Positions 9,658 through 20,363 of a stretch of 64,000 nt of DNA are shown here, one piece after another. Numbering within the stretch: position 1 is the first letter of the stretch; each line of letters starts with the position of its first letter. The DNA comes from Rhynchopus sp. YZ270_cl-10 (Eukaryota > Euglenozoa > Diplonemea > Diplonemida > Diplonemidae). A program made the position numbers and the translations under genes. The stretch covers positions 558,001-622,000 of the forward strand of contig OZ037922.1 in assembly GCA_964035575.1 (NCBI GenBank), read 5' to 3'. The notes under the pieces were generated by a model, which saw only the letters and a list, made by a program, of their open reading frames with translations, ran no database searches and was not told the DNA's origin.

Positions 9658-12048
9658 TCATTTTTTCATCCCATCGCGAGGATTGTAGGAAAAGAGTTGT
9701 GAGCTATCTGCAGGGGAGACCGAAGAAGCGCGGGAACGTGCTGGAGAGGGGCGAGTTGGGGAGGAGAGACGCACACAGCCTGCGACACAGCCTCGTTGTG
9801 CGCTGACGGTGCTGCCCTCTCGCCTGGCGGGGTGGTGGTGCACGAAGTGGTTGCTGAAGGCCTCTGCGTTTCCTTCATTGCCGTTCGGCGCAATGACGTG
9901 CCCTTCCCACATCACATCCTTATCTAAGGTCCTCCTCCAGAGCTCATTCACATCATCACCAAACCCTTCCCCCCCAGCCCAATCAAGCACCCCAGCTAAC
10001 CATTCCTCAGAGCATTCCTCTGCGGTCATGCTTTGCTTTTCATTGTATAGGAGGAGCTCGGCTGGGCAGTTTACTGAACCCATTGCTTCATTTGCTTCTT
10101 TTCGTCGCCGTTCAAACCCAGATGAATCAGAATATGTCAATCCAGTGATGGGACACACATAGGTTGCCTCTCTCGGAAGAATCTCCTCCAGCTCGTCCCT
10201 CCATAAGGCTCGTTCAATTGAGGCCGCTTTTTTTGGCTTTTTTTTGGGGGTTTTGTCAGCTTTCATCCCACGCCCATCACACAACGCCTTCTCCCACTGC
10301 CCCGACGCGGACCATGCCACCCCAGCTGGACTCATATACCCTCTTGATACACCACTATTTACTGTCTTTTTCCTTCGACTTCCAGTAGAACTCATCCCCC
10401 TTCTCCTTGGAATACTCCCCCCTATTTTCTGCCGAGAAGGTGTAGCGGTGTCATACGCCCGACGTTGCACCTCCATCACGTATCCCGGGCGTCTCATATT
10501 ATCCATATACGATGAAGACACAACAGAAGTTCCATGCCTCATATCTTCCACTAAATAGACCGATTCTGGCGGTGGAGATGCCGTTTCTGCGACATAAACG
10601 ATACGTTCTTCTGGTGCCGGAGTAGTGGTTTCGTAAACCTCTGTACGAGAAATGTGCTCCGCGGTTGTGATGTAATGTGCTTCAATGCAATGCACCGAAG
10701 TCGCTGCAGCCAGAACCACTACTGCAATATCCTCTACAGGAAACCCCCAAAAGATGTGAAGTTGTCGTAACGTTGCCCGCGCATCGGGTCCAAGAAGGAG
10801 AAGGCTGTCCCCCATTTTCCCGGTATCATGATAACCTACCATTCGAGAGCTAACAGTGGAGTTTGTTAAGTCAACGAGAAGATCGGTGGTGCCGAAACAA
10901 ACTGGTTGGATGAACGGATCGATCTCTTGGTCACGCCTTTTCTTAAAAATTTTTGGATCACGATACGTTGATGTCATAAATAGGAATGATGTTTCCAAAG
11001 AGTCGGTATGGGTCCCACCAAGCACCTCCCCATCCGTAGTCTCGAGGACCACCAATGCGGGCTTCATCCCACGGCATAATTCTGCCGCAACCTGCCACTC
11101 CGAGGGGCGTTCATAATGCGCTGTATACATCAACTGCCATGAACTCCCCGGAATTCGCACCGCATCGGTAAGCTTTTCGATTTGATCAGGTCTCAACCGA
11201 TACAATCTTTCCATCACATCGTCAAATGATCCTGGCATTACTTTAAACGGTGCGTCACCTCTCGGAGATACCGGAGCACTCTTTGTACACGGAAACCCAT
11301 ACATTGACGCTCCAGTCGGTGATTTCACTGAAGGAAACGGTGTAGAGCCTTGCCGAATAGGGGATTTCACTGAAGGCCACGACGGCTGTCGTCCTATCTG
11401 GGTTGACGGAAAATACCCTCTCCTCCCTGGGGACAACGGTCTCACCACCGGAGGAGCTACCATTGGTGGCGACACCCTTCCCGATGGGGGGGAGACCCTC
11501 CCCGACGGAGGAAGCACCCTTCCAGAACCCATTGGCGACACTCTCCCTCCTCCTCCGACTGGAGATTTATGTCGTGGACTTCCTACCGGGGTTTTTACCA
11601 TGATCGATCCGGACCTAGGGGTGGTTGGTGGAGATCCAGTTGGGGTACGATTTTCGGGGCTTCTTGGGGGTGAAGAACGGATGGAGGAACGACCTGATCG
11701 GACGGAGATGGGTACGTCTACGGTCAACCCTGAGTAGGGACGCCTCTCGGAGATATACGAGGTGGATTGATCCAACGCGGCTACATCTGGTCTTGGTGGG
11801 AGAACGATGCTTAGATCTACCCCCTCCGGGTCCACGCTTTGCATGCGTAGTGGGGGTTCTTTATGAGAGCGAGATGAGGCTGGTGGCACGGCAGTGGCCT
11901 TTGGTGCAGATACATAAGGCAGCGGAGGGGGTGCCGTGCGTGGTGGAGGCGTCTTATAACTTCCAAAGGAGGGTCGACGACGGTGGGAGTCCTCACCAGC
12001 TTCGATACTGTCAACCCTAGGTATTCCTGATATCATTCGTTGTTGCAT
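9658..12048 (-). CDS. TLDc-like domain protein with proline-rich N-terminus
   Basis: A single-exon 796-residue protein. Residues 1 to about 265 are Pro/Ser/Arg-rich with tandem GRVSPP-like repeats and look disordered. About 270-432 resemble a TLDc domain, the fold of OXR1/TBC1D24 proteins linked to oxidative-stress protection and V-ATPase regulation: a hydrophobic start (SSWQLMYTAHYERPSEWQ), the strand ALVVLETTDGEVLGG, SFLFMTST, and the ending LHIFWGF, which corresponds to the EVWGF motif that closes the family. The remainder (433-796) is charged and unrecognised. A pyrimidine tract ending in AG lies only 6 nt before the ATG, a typical trans-splice acceptor position. The TLDc call is from motif order only and is moderate. 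Confidence 0.65.
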   Translation of the reverse strand: MQQRMISGIPRVDSIEAGEDSHRRRPSFGSYKTPPPRTAPPPLPYVSAPKATAVPPASSRSHKEPPLRMQSVDPEGVDLSIVLPPRPDVAALDQSTSYISERRPYSGLTVDVPISVRSGRSSIRSSPPRSPENRTPTGSPPTTPRSGSIMVKTPVGSPRHKSPVGGGGRVSPMGSGRVLPPSGRVSPPSGRVSPPMVAPPVVRPLSPGRRGYFPSTQIGRQPSWPSVKSPIRQGSTPFPSVKSPTGASMYGFPCTKSAPVSPRGDAPFKVMPGSFDDVMERLYRLRPDQIEKLTDAVRIPGSSWQLMYTAHYERPSEWQVAAELCRGMKPALVVLETTDGEVLGGTHTDSLETSFLFMTSTYRDPKIFKKRRDQEIDPFIQPVCFGTTDLLVDLTNSTVSSRMVGYHDTGKMGDSLLLLGPDARATLRQLHIFWGFPVEDIAVVVLAAATSVHCIEAHYITTAEHISRTEVYETTTPAPEERIVYVAETASPPPESVYLVEDMRHGTSVVSSSYMDNMRRPGYVMEVQRRAYDTATPSRQKIGGSIPRRRGMSSTGSRRKKTVNSGVSRGYMSPAGVAWSASGQWEKALCDGRGMKADKTPKKKPKKAASIERALWRDELEEILPREATYVCPITGLTYSDSSGFERRRKEANEAMGSVNCPAELLLYNEKQSMTAEECSEEWLAGVLDWAGGEGFGDDVNELWRRTLDKDVMWEGHVIAPNGNEGNAEAFSNHFVHHHPARREGSTVSAQRGCVAGCVRLSSPTRPSPARSRASSVSPADSSQLFSYNPRDGMKK

Positions 12049-12058
12049 TGTCGACTAA
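12049..12058 (-). promoter_or_regulatory. Leader acceptor of the TLDc-like gene
   Basis: CCTCATTTTTTTTTAG ends at 12055, leaving a six-base leader before the ATG at 12048. This is the clearest of several pyrimidine-AG acceptors placed directly before start codons of the host genes here. An ordinary cis intron in the 5' leader is the alternative. Confidence 0.45.
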
Positions 12059-12319
12059 AAAAAAATGAGGGGGAAAAAAAAGTTCCGAAAAAAAAAAAGG
12101 GGGTGGTTTGTATCAAAGAATTGTAGGGTTTTGGTATAGAGGCTGTTGTGTGTATGGGGGTGCAAAACCCAACCCCATGCAATGAAAAAGGGTGAAGAGA
12201 AGAAAAAAAGGGGGCAATGTAAAAGAGTGGGTGGTGTGGTGTGTATGAGGGGGAAAAGGAGACCCCACCTTCCCCCTTCTGTTCTGGAGGATGAGGGGGG
12301 TGGGTGTGGTATAGGGGAG

Positions 12320-12427
12320 TACCGTATTCGTGCAAATATTCGACCGTAAAAAAAGGGTCGAACTTTCAGAAAAAAATCCTGAAAAGGTCGAAGATTATTA
12401 CGGTCGATAATTTGTACGAATACGGTA
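12320..12427. mobile_element. Palindromic MITE, copy 1
   Basis: A 108-bp imperfect palindrome with ends TACCGTATTCGTGCAAA and TTTGTACGAATACGGTA and an inner pair CGACCGTAA / TTACGGTCG. A second copy lies at 48149-48250. It sits upstream of the TLDc-like gene. Confidence 0.85.
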
Positions 12428-12590
12428 TTTGAGATACAATGTGAAGCACAGCAGAAAAATTGTGGGGGGTAAAGATAGCTACTTTTTATAACCGAACAAG
12501 AAAAAAATCGTTTTTTCTTGCAAGAGTGGTGTTCTTGGTGGCCGAAAAGCCACGAAACGCACAATTCCCCCAAAAAAAAAACTCCCCTTT

Positions 12591-13775
12591 TTACACTCTG
12601 GCCCTCATGACATGCCTATTTGAGGAGGGGTCGGATACTGAATAGAATGCAGTTCTTTCTTGGCAAAATAGAGGTGGGCACTTGAAGTACCGCTTTACAA
12701 GACAGTGTAGCACACCACGTCTTTGCGAGGCTCTTTCCTTGGCACCTACCACCTTCCCCAACGATGCCAGCACTCTGCCGTACTCCCCCGGCAGCCCCGA
12801 GAAGAATCGCCTTGCGACCTCTCTCCTGCGCATCGAACAGTCATCCCTCATCCGGGCCACCCCTACATGCTCGTTGTCATGGTTGCATTGAACCACCACA
12901 CTCCATGGGTCCGACCCCAACAGTTCCTCTGCACCCCCTGGCTCGGCGCGCTCCTTTGTTATACACCTTCCTTCTCTTCCTCCAATCACTAAGACATATG
13001 CAGAGGCGATCAACGTCGCGTCCTTCAACATCTCCACCGCCTTTGTGTACGAAGCCTCCTCTATAGTCAGAACCTTTCTTATGAGGACCGCGATAGGCCA
13101 GCAGGAGGTGAGCAGTTCTAATACCTGCGCCCACCGCCTTTCAATGGCAGCAACCAACACATCCTCCTCAGCTAATGCCAAGGAGGTGTCTTCCTCTTCG
13201 GGGCGGTGGTTTAAGGCAACCGAAAACCGAGTTCCTGCAGGTCGCGCTGCGGCAGCTCCTGTGGTGCAACCAAGCAACCCGATGATGGAAGGGCTGACCG
13301 CAACAACTTTAGTTCCTCTGGTAAAAACAACTTCAGTGACGAGAGGAGCAAGGGTCGCATCCCAATCAAGCGTTCTCGCTAGGATTGGACGGCCGGAAGG
13401 GGTGCGAAGCAGGATGGAGGTACACCCAGCTACTGCAAGCTCATATTGCATATTCCCGAGCACCAAATGCGAGGCAGGGATCTTAAGAAACGCAGCAAGC
13501 CCCTGCAGTTCTTCCACCATCTCCTCCATCCCGCACCGTGCCAACGCATCCTCCCACAACGACACTATGGTGCGCAGACGTTTCACCCCAAGCTCCTTCG
13601 CTGCCGCCCTCAACTCCTTTGCAAAGACCCGCAACGGAACACGGTATGCCCGCGCTGCCTCCACCCACCTCTCCTTCGCCGGAGCATCTAGGTCTACCAC
13701 AACCCTCTTCGCAGTGGTGTACTCACCAAAGCGCGGCCGCTTCTTCTCCGTTTTCTTTGTCTTTGTACGTGGCAT
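12591..13775 (-). CDS. Acid ceramidase / NAAA-like Ntn hydrolase, no signal peptide
   Basis: A 394-residue protein of the choloylglycine/acid ceramidase/NAAA superfamily, whose members cleave amide bonds of N-acyl lipids after autocatalytic exposure of a catalytic Cys. The diagnostic block is GCTSILLRTPSGRPILARTL followed by DWD: Cys118 is the expected nucleophile, with the family's R-T-LDWD nearby. The end (ERTAFYSVSDP) matches the closing strand seen in NAAA. I chose the ATG at 13775 because upstream codons lie in repeat A. Unlike lysosomal family members, the N-terminus is MPRTKTKKTEKKRPRFGEY, basic with no signal peptide, so a cytosolic or nuclear place is implied unless an upstream exon exists. 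A pyrimidine-AG acceptor (CTCTACCCCACAG) ends at 13817, 41 nt before the ATG. Confidence 0.85.
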   Translation of the reverse strand: MPRTKTKKTEKKRPRFGEYTTAKRVVVDLDAPAKERWVEAARAYRVPLRVFAKELRAAAKELGVKRLRTIVSLWEDALARCGMEEMVEELQGLAAFLKIPASHLVLGNMQYELAVAGCTSILLRTPSGRPILARTLDWDATLAPLVTEVVFTRGTKVVAVSPSIIGLLGCTTGAAAARPAGTRFSVALNHRPEEEDTSLALAEEDVLVAAIERRWAQVLELLTSCWPIAVLIRKVLTIEEASYTKAVEMLKDATLIASAYVLVIGGREGRCITKERAEPGGAEELLGSDPWSVVVQCNHDNEHVGVARMRDDCSMRRREVARRFFSGLPGEYGRVLASLGKVVGAKERASQRRGVLHCLVKRYFKCPPLFCQERTAFYSVSDPSSNRHVMRARV

Positions 13776-13849
13776 GGTGTGATATGGCTTATTGCATATG
13801 TAGGGGTGGGGGATGTCTGTGGGGTAGAGGGTGTGAAGGAAATTAAAAT

Positions 13850-15830
13850 AGAATTGAAATAAGCCCTCTCGTGAACCATAGTACATTTGGTGCACCGTGG
13901 GGGGGGGTGGACACACCCAACCATATAGTCCCCATGAGGCTCCCTAAAAGAATAGGGATTTGAAAAAGTTTGTTTTCAACTTTGTTGTTTTTGTTTTTGC
14001 TACTCTGTTTGTTTTGTATTGCATTTCATTGTACTTTGTAAGTTGAGAGGTAGGTGCGCTTAAAAGGGAATAGGGATACCACTGTCCCCACGCAGTGAAA
14101 TACCTTAGCCAGGGATTTAAGGGGTTTGCATTCAGTAGGGGGCAGGGAGGAGGTTTACCCCCCTTTGCGGACAACACAGAATAGTTCTGCATACCTTCGG
14201 GTACAACGCGAGGAAATACGGACGGTCCACTTCATCCCCCCCCGTGAGTGTGGCAAGGGATAAGTTAAAGAGAGAGAATCAAAAAGAGAAGGGGGATGTT
14301 GGGGGGAAGCAGACACAGCTGGTATCTCATCAATACGTTTTTTTTTAGAGCAAAAGCAAAACAAAACAAAACCCCCTGTGAATTGAAAGGAGACAAAAAA
14401 AAAGAGAAGTTGAAAGTGCAAAACGCCATCGAGACAACTGACGGACGCAGACACTGGGCAAGAAAAGAATTAAAAATAAACGTAAAAGTGTTTAGTATAG
14501 TGGAGCACACTCTAGGGTGGCTACACTAATACAACAAAGTTTTCAAAAAAAAAAAAAAAAACTGCGAAGCTAACCACTTGGAGCCATCTTGGAAGGAACA
14601 AAAAGAGAAGTTCAAAGTGCAAACGCCTCACCGTTCATCAGCTGCAGGCACTACAAAAAAATTAGATTTGAAAGTGCAAAGAGCCTGTGGACACAGACAC
14701 CACCCCAGGGGGAAACAATACACGGGACAACAGATTCAACCAACCAAATTGCATCTTTAAAAAAATTTTTGAACACTTTTGTACCATTCCTTTCCGGGAA
14801 TGGAGCATGTACGGTCCTGAAAACTCCAAGAAAAATGGAGTTGGCGGGTTTAATAGGAAGTTGCCTTTCCTAAACGTGCACAACAACAACTGGTAAAAAG
14901 GGGAGCTATCGTCACCTTTATATCATCATTTAAATAACATTGCTTTACCAACGGTACACTCAATACTGCACCGATTTTTAAAATCTCAGGAAAGACCAGG
15001 GTACTTTTTTGAAGTACACCTGCAAGGTGTGGATTGTACCCCAAAAAAAAAGAGGAAATAAAAGACAAAAAGGTTCAAATAAGCAAGGTTTGGTTGGCAT
15101 TCTTTTTTTCGCCGGTTAATCACACTTCGTGAGGGCGATGTGGGGAGTGGGAGTGGACAACGTTGAAAAGGGTGTTGCTTCAGGAACTCTAATGTCGAGT
15201 TCCGGCGGAATTGGGCGGTATTTGCTACCGCGAGAACATAGAAAAGAGTTGATAATATGAAGCTAGGTGTCTCTCGGTGTTTACATGGTCACTTTTAAAA
15301 ATAGTAACTCTGATAGGTAAGTAAAAGGAAAAAAGGTTTTTCGTTACAAGCTGCGCTTGTAGGTATAACAAAAAAAACAGGTGTTGAGGGAGGGGGGGTA
15401 CGATACCAAGCGAAATCACGTGGTTCGGCATCTAAAGTAGAGTTGAAATACAAAGCCCTCTTGTGAACAGTGTATCTTTTGGTATGACCGGCTGTACCGG
15501 GGTGGACACCCAACCATGCATTCCTACATTTAAATATTGCAGTATAGCAGAGACGCGAATACAGTAACGTTGATTTGAAATACAAAGCACCTCTGAACAG
15601 TGTACCTTTGGTATATAATCGGTGTACCTCACGAAGCAGTTCCCTACATCCATTTTCGTAGGTTTACATCTGATATTTTAGAAAGATGGCCTTAAAACCT
15701 CTGTACAAAAAAACCATTTTCAAAAAAAGGACAAGAATCTCAAAAAGAAAGAAGAAAAACAGCAACACGGTCAAACCCATTTCCCCTAGGGTTTTCCCGT
15801 AGACCCCGCTAGACCACACCATGATTTTTC
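13850..15830. repeat. Repeat-only intergenic stretch (families A, B, C)
   Basis: Repeat A occurs at about 13852-13935, 15438-15530 and 15567-15695; repeat B at about 14403-14460 and 14600-14650; repeat C at about 14500-14550. Between them are A-rich tracts. No gene is supported. Confidence 0.6.
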
Positions 15831-15924
15831 AAAGTGGCCAAAAATCATGTAAAATACTGCTTCCCACCCAACATTCTCCCCACAACGTCGTTCTGACACC
15901 CATACAACATCAACATCGTTTTTA

Positions 15925-16602
15925 TTATCTCGACATTGTCAACATAAGCACAAGACCTTGTTCCTCCCCTTGGAGGAAGTCGCCTATGGTGCCTTCTTTG
16001 AGACGTTTGCCTTTGTAGAATAGGATTTGCTCTTTTGGTGGTCCCATGCCTTTTGCTGCGAGGAGGGTTTGGAAGTTGTCGAGCTCCATTCGCTTTGGCA
16101 CTGTGAGGACACAAACCTTTCCGGTGATGGTGCGCACGGTTATGATGCAGGGCTTCGCGCGGACAGAGGCGACGAACACAGAGCCGTTCGTGGCTCCGAC
16201 TTCGCGGAGTGTCGTACAGTTGTCTAGTGTAGTGCCGTTGAAGGAAAGATCCTGATCCACCGGGGCTACCTTGAGGATATCTGCTAGCATCAGCTTTACC
16301 TGTCGTATAGTAGACGCAGCCTTCACTGTGAGGGATACGTCCTCCCCTCCCCCCTCCAGCTGTACCACGACCCCCATCCCTCCGCCCCCCGTCTGCACAA
16401 TGCGTATGCAAGACCCACTGCGCACCCCCGACCCCCACAGGGTGTCCTCGTTCTTCAGACGCGCCCTTTGGTGAACCAGGCGAAGGCACTGCACCGGAAC
16501 GCCAATCCCATCCTGGACCAGCTCCTTCAGTTGCAGTACTGTGGTGCAGGTGGGGACGCCGATGGGGGTGGTGCGGCCCTGCCCTTTCACAATCACCTCC
16601 AT
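15925..16602 (-). CDS. Three tandem ubiquitin-like domains
   Basis: A 225-residue protein made of three divergent ubiquitin folds in a row: about 1-75 (MEVIVKG start, LKNEDTLWGSGVRSGSCIRI), 76-150 (SIRQVKLM-like helix region, LSFNGTTLDNCTTLREVGA) and 151-225 (CIITVRTITGKVCVLTV, EQILFYKGKRLKEGTIGDF). Each shows the ubiquitin order: beta hairpin, central helix, then the L-x-x-x-G-x-x-L stretch. The chain ends LVLMLTMSR, so there is no diglycine for conjugation; no unit boundary has one either. It is therefore probably a fixed ubiquitin-like scaffold or adaptor, not a polyubiquitin precursor. A strong pyrimidine-AG acceptor (CCTCACTAATCAG) ends 17 nt upstream of the ATG. Confidence 0.8.
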   Translation of the reverse strand: MEVIVKGQGRTTPIGVPTCTTVLQLKELVQDGIGVPVQCLRLVHQRARLKNEDTLWGSGVRSGSCIRIVQTGGGGMGVVVQLEGGGEDVSLTVKAASTIRQVKLMLADILKVAPVDQDLSFNGTTLDNCTTLREVGATNGSVFVASVRAKPCIITVRTITGKVCVLTVPKRMELDNFQTLLAAKGMGPPKEQILFYKGKRLKEGTIGDFLQGEEQGLVLMLTMSR

Positions 16603-16639
16603 GTGTGGCGGGTGTGTGCCTGATTAGTGAGGAAAGAGA

Positions 16640-17290
16640 ATGAAAAGAAAAGTTGAAATATACTGGAAAAAACGCAGCTCGGTGGGTCGTGCTCACTGCA
16701 AAGGAATGGGAGATGCGAGTGTTCTATACCGTAAGAGAACGGAGGCGGTTCACAACTGCTCGAAAAAGCACGCAACCTCTTTATACTTTGTATAACGAGG
16801 TTGCGTGCGTTTGTATGCTGTGTACAATCCTTGCAGTTTCTCAGTGATGATATCTGACATGGTCGTACATGTGGACAGTATGTGGCTCTAAGGTGGAGCT
16901 GTGGGATCTGTACAATGACTCGTCGGTAATTCGGAATGTTAAGTGAAGAGAAAAACGATTGAGATATTGTTCGAAAGATAGAAAAAGGCTCCATTTTTTG
17001 TGTCATTTTTCATTTGAAATAGGGCAAGGAAAAAAGGGTACAAAAAATAATAATAACAAAATCTAAAACAGTTACCTCTATTTTGTTTACATTCCCAAGA
17101 AAACTTGGTAAGATCCTCTCTGGAAGGTGGCCGTTCGCCGAAGCTAGACTTGGCTCCGATAAACTCGTGTGTCCTAAAATATTTCACGTATGTCTCTAGA
17201 CTGGGTTCTGGACACCTACCCAAAAAAGTGAACGTCGATAGTACAAAACGCCTCTGGGACGCACTGAAAACAAAAAAAAACAACATCATT
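16640..17290. other. Intergenic stretch upstream of the ubiquitin-like gene
   Basis: AT-rich sequence with one copy of repeat B near 17226-17275 directly after the stop of the membrane-protein gene. Nothing else is recognised. Confidence 0.5.
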
Positions 17291-17291
17291 T

Positions 17292-20156
17292 TTATTCACT
17301 TGTCGTCTGCGAAAAGACCTGGGTTCCGGCGAGGTCATAATACACTCCACCTTCCTCACCTTCACTGGGAGTAGCGGAGCCACGAGAGCGGGTGGAGACA
17401 CGTTGTGCGAGTTCACGCATTTGGCTTGCGGTGGAGACTGAACCTGGCAGGGGCGCTGTATTACCACGACTGCCAGCAGCACTCACACTCCCACTCCCAC
17501 TCCCACCCCCACCCCCACCATCACCACCCCCACTTCTCCTGCTCCTTCCACTCCCTTTGCTCCCTCTGCTCCCTTCAGACACCGAGACACTCTCTGTTCT
17601 ATGATCCACCCCCACCACCGACCCCGCCACCTCACTTCTCACCACCGCCCCAGAAGGCACCGTAAAGCTGCCACCCACAAACCCATCCACAGATCCAGAC
17701 CCTCCTCCTCCTCCTCCTCCTACCCCTCCCCCTCCCCCTCCCCCTCCTACACTACTCTTCGAGGACTGCGTCGTGATGGGCATGAAGGTGTTTGGGATAG
17801 CATTAAGCGGTGTGCTTAGCGTAGATGTGGTCAGCAGAGGGGCGGAGTAGCGCCCTGAGGTGTCCATCGGGGTGGGCGCTGGGGCGCGGGGCAGCGCGCT
17901 TTCCTCGGATGAGGTGGGGAAGGTGGTTGACGTAGCCCCTTCGTTGTTTGCAAGAGGCGAGCCGGGTTCACTCCGCGCAGGCCAGAGGAGGGACAGCATG
18001 GACCTCCCTGCTTCAACAATTTGACTCCGCGCTGGAGACGACGGAGATGGAGACCTCTCCTCTATCGCATGCTCCTGAGGAGTAAAACTCGGCAGATCCA
18101 CCGGAAACTCGCCTCCCCCACGCACCGGAGTCCACGTATCCACCATCCCTGCCACCGCATCAACCACCTGAGACAACCTCGATGCACCCCTGCTCCTCTG
18201 ACTCTCCACCGACATACCAGGAGACACCGGAGACACCAACTGCGGTGCCACCAACGGAGGCAACGAAGGTGCGACTCTCTTCTCTTTGTTCACATCCACC
18301 CGAGATGACAATGAATTATGCCTCGTAGTAGGTTCGGTCGGAGGGGTAGCAACGGCCGACTGCGCGACAGACTGTCTCCGAAACACTCTGAAACTGCCAA
18401 GATCCGACACCTTTCGGGTTGCCTCTCGAGTAATATGTTCTTGCAATAAATCTGTCTGATCCAGAGTAACACTCCCATCTGACGTCACAGAATGCCTCGT
18501 TTCTCCAATCGACCTAGCCCCAGCAGAGGCAAGAGAAAAGGTACGACTTCTTTGATGGACACGTTGTTGTGGGTGCATTGGGGTGCTTGGGTTCTCCTCT
18601 CGCATGCTTCCCCCTAAGTTAAAGTCACTCATCGCTGACAAACGCGCATTCAATGGCGCCCCCCCATGCACCCCTGCAAATGGGGTAGGTGGAGCGCTGT
18701 ACATTGGCTGTGCTACCTCCTTCTCCTTCTCCTTTTTCCCGATAGCCCTTTTCCCTCTGACTGTTGCAAGAATCACGTTAAAGCTTCGGTTGAAAGCGCG
18801 CTTCATTCCTGATTTGTCTGCAGTCGCATCGAGGGTAACTCTTTTGCTTGGTTTTATGATTGGCGTAGGAGGGGCGTTAAGGAACGACCATAAAGAGGTG
18901 ATTGGTGAGAGCAACGCGAAGAAGGCTGAAAGGATGGTGGCGAGGTAGGTGAAGGAGGGGGAGATGCGGAGGAAGATTGGCCGAAGGATTCGAGAGGCGG
19001 CAGCAAGGAGGAGCACTGCAGCGAGAAGTGCTCCTGAGGCAACGGAAATGCGTAAAGTAGAGGCTTGCCCTTCCCAATCCAAGACTGCAATAGATTCTGC
19101 CGCAACAGCTGCCCGCAGGGCCGCAATGTCAGCTTCCTTCCGTGCAAGCATCCCTTTCGCTTCTGTTCTCTTGTCCTCCTTTTCTTGCCTCGAAATGAAT
19201 GCCTCATGACACCCCCTCGCCACCCCAAACTCCGCCGCCACCTCCAAAAACTTTCTTGAATATACATCCCTCAGCTTCCCTGTTAACACCTCAACCAACG
19301 ACACCCTTTTCTTTTCCTTTGCAAAAAGCGATAAAACCCCGGATGGCGCCTTTTTATTTTGCGGTGCCAAAATAACTTCGGGAAAGATCGTTGCAATATG
19401 CGATTTTAATGCCGACTGTACACCTGGCTGCAAAGCATTCGAATCAGGAAACAGAACAATAGGAGGTGTATGAAGCGTGGTATTATGAAACCCTTCTATT
19501 CTTGAAGCAATATTCTGTAAGGAAGTTACCTTAGTAGGGTTGACCTGCACTGCGAGTCTCTCCCTTTGCGTCAACCGCAACACCCAATCCAGAACACTCT
19601 GCGCAACCACCGTCCGTTTCACCACCTGAATATATTCTTCAGAATTCTCTACAAGAAACACCACATCTGGGGTCGCAACACCTCCACCACCCCCTCCTCC
19701 TCCTCCCCCCCCTCCCCCTCCTTCACTTTTTCCAAAAAGCGTTTCGATATGGGTTTTGACACCTTCAACGGAAAATAGAGAATCATCTGGGGTGATAAAT
19801 GCGGAGTCCGCTTCCTCCTCTGATTCTGGGGGGGAGGGAAGCGCGCGGACGCAGACGTGGATGGCGAGGGGGACCAACCCGGCCTCTCTGTGCAGGGTGG
19901 GGTCGAGAAGGGATTGACCCCAATCGCTGCAGACAGCACCGTCTACCAAAGAGGTGGTGTGACCGCTCATAAGCTCGCTCGCCATCCGCCTCGCAAGCCT
20001 TCCAACAAACAATGCATGCACCGCTACCACTGAATCCTGCAAACTCGTCAAATGCGAATGCGTATCCACAGCACACCTCGAAGACCCCGAAGCTGAAGCA
20101 AACCCCTCACCATTCACCACAAAGACTGCAAAAAATAGAAAAATGAAGTTGCGCAT
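17292..20156 (-). CDS. Signal-anchored membrane protein with long low-complexity tail
   Basis: A 954-residue single-exon protein that I do not recognise. Residues 1-17 (MRNFIFLFFAVFVVNGEG) look like a cleavable signal peptide. A soluble region of about 350 residues follows, broken by a Gly run near 150 and ending in a charged helical stretch (KEDKRTEAKGMLARKEADIA). Two or three hydrophobic segments lie at about 368-430 (ASGALLAAVLLLAAASRILR; LATILSAFFALLSPITSLWS). The remaining 520 residues are Ser/Pro/Gly-rich with Arg-Ser pairs and look disordered and phosphorylatable. The layout (secreted domain, membrane hairpin, long tail) suggests an endomembrane protein with a cytosolic tail. No catalytic motif is visible. 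Confidence 0.75.
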   Translation of the reverse strand: MRNFIFLFFAVFVVNGEGFASASGSSRCAVDTHSHLTSLQDSVVAVHALFVGRLARRMASELMSGHTTSLVDGAVCSDWGQSLLDPTLHREAGLVPLAIHVCVRALPSPPESEEEADSAFITPDDSLFSVEGVKTHIETLFGKSEGGGGGGGGGGGGGGVATPDVVFLVENSEEYIQVVKRTVVAQSVLDWVLRLTQRERLAVQVNPTKVTSLQNIASRIEGFHNTTLHTPPIVLFPDSNALQPGVQSALKSHIATIFPEVILAPQNKKAPSGVLSLFAKEKKRVSLVEVLTGKLRDVYSRKFLEVAAEFGVARGCHEAFISRQEKEDKRTEAKGMLARKEADIAALRAAVAAESIAVLDWEGQASTLRISVASGALLAAVLLLAAASRILRPIFLRISPSFTYLATILSAFFALLSPITSLWSFLNAPPTPIIKPSKRVTLDATADKSGMKRAFNRSFNVILATVRGKRAIGKKEKEKEVAQPMYSAPPTPFAGVHGGAPLNARLSAMSDFNLGGSMREENPSTPMHPQQRVHQRSRTFSLASAGARSIGETRHSVTSDGSVTLDQTDLLQEHITREATRKVSDLGSFRVFRRQSVAQSAVATPPTEPTTRHNSLSSRVDVNKEKRVAPSLPPLVAPQLVSPVSPGMSVESQRSRGASRLSQVVDAVAGMVDTWTPVRGGGEFPVDLPSFTPQEHAIEERSPSPSSPARSQIVEAGRSMLSLLWPARSEPGSPLANNEGATSTTFPTSSEESALPRAPAPTPMDTSGRYSAPLLTTSTLSTPLNAIPNTFMPITTQSSKSSVGGGGGGGGVGGGGGGGSGSVDGFVGGSFTVPSGAVVRSEVAGSVVGVDHRTESVSVSEGSRGSKGSGRSRRSGGGDGGGGGGSGSGSVSAAGSRGNTAPLPGSVSTASQMRELAQRVSTRSRGSATPSEGEEGGVYYDLAGTQVFSQTTSE

Positions 20157-20363
20157 TTTGGGGGGAGTTTTAGAGAAAAAAAGGGGTGTAAAGGAGATGC
20201 ACCACGCTTTAGGCGAGGGTCATAGTGTGGGGTAGCTGTGTGTGTGTGGTTTTTCCCCTGAAATATGAAGGTTGGAATAGGGGGGTGGTTTGGGGGTGGG
20301 GGTAAATACACGGTGGAGTAGTCGACCGTCATTGTTTCAGTTGTTTTTTTTGGGGTAATTATC

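Noticed and set aside
13776-13916. N-terminal extension of the NAAA-like frame to an upstream ATG
   Set aside because: It reads through repeat A and across the acceptor at 13817; the ATG at 13775 has a better context.
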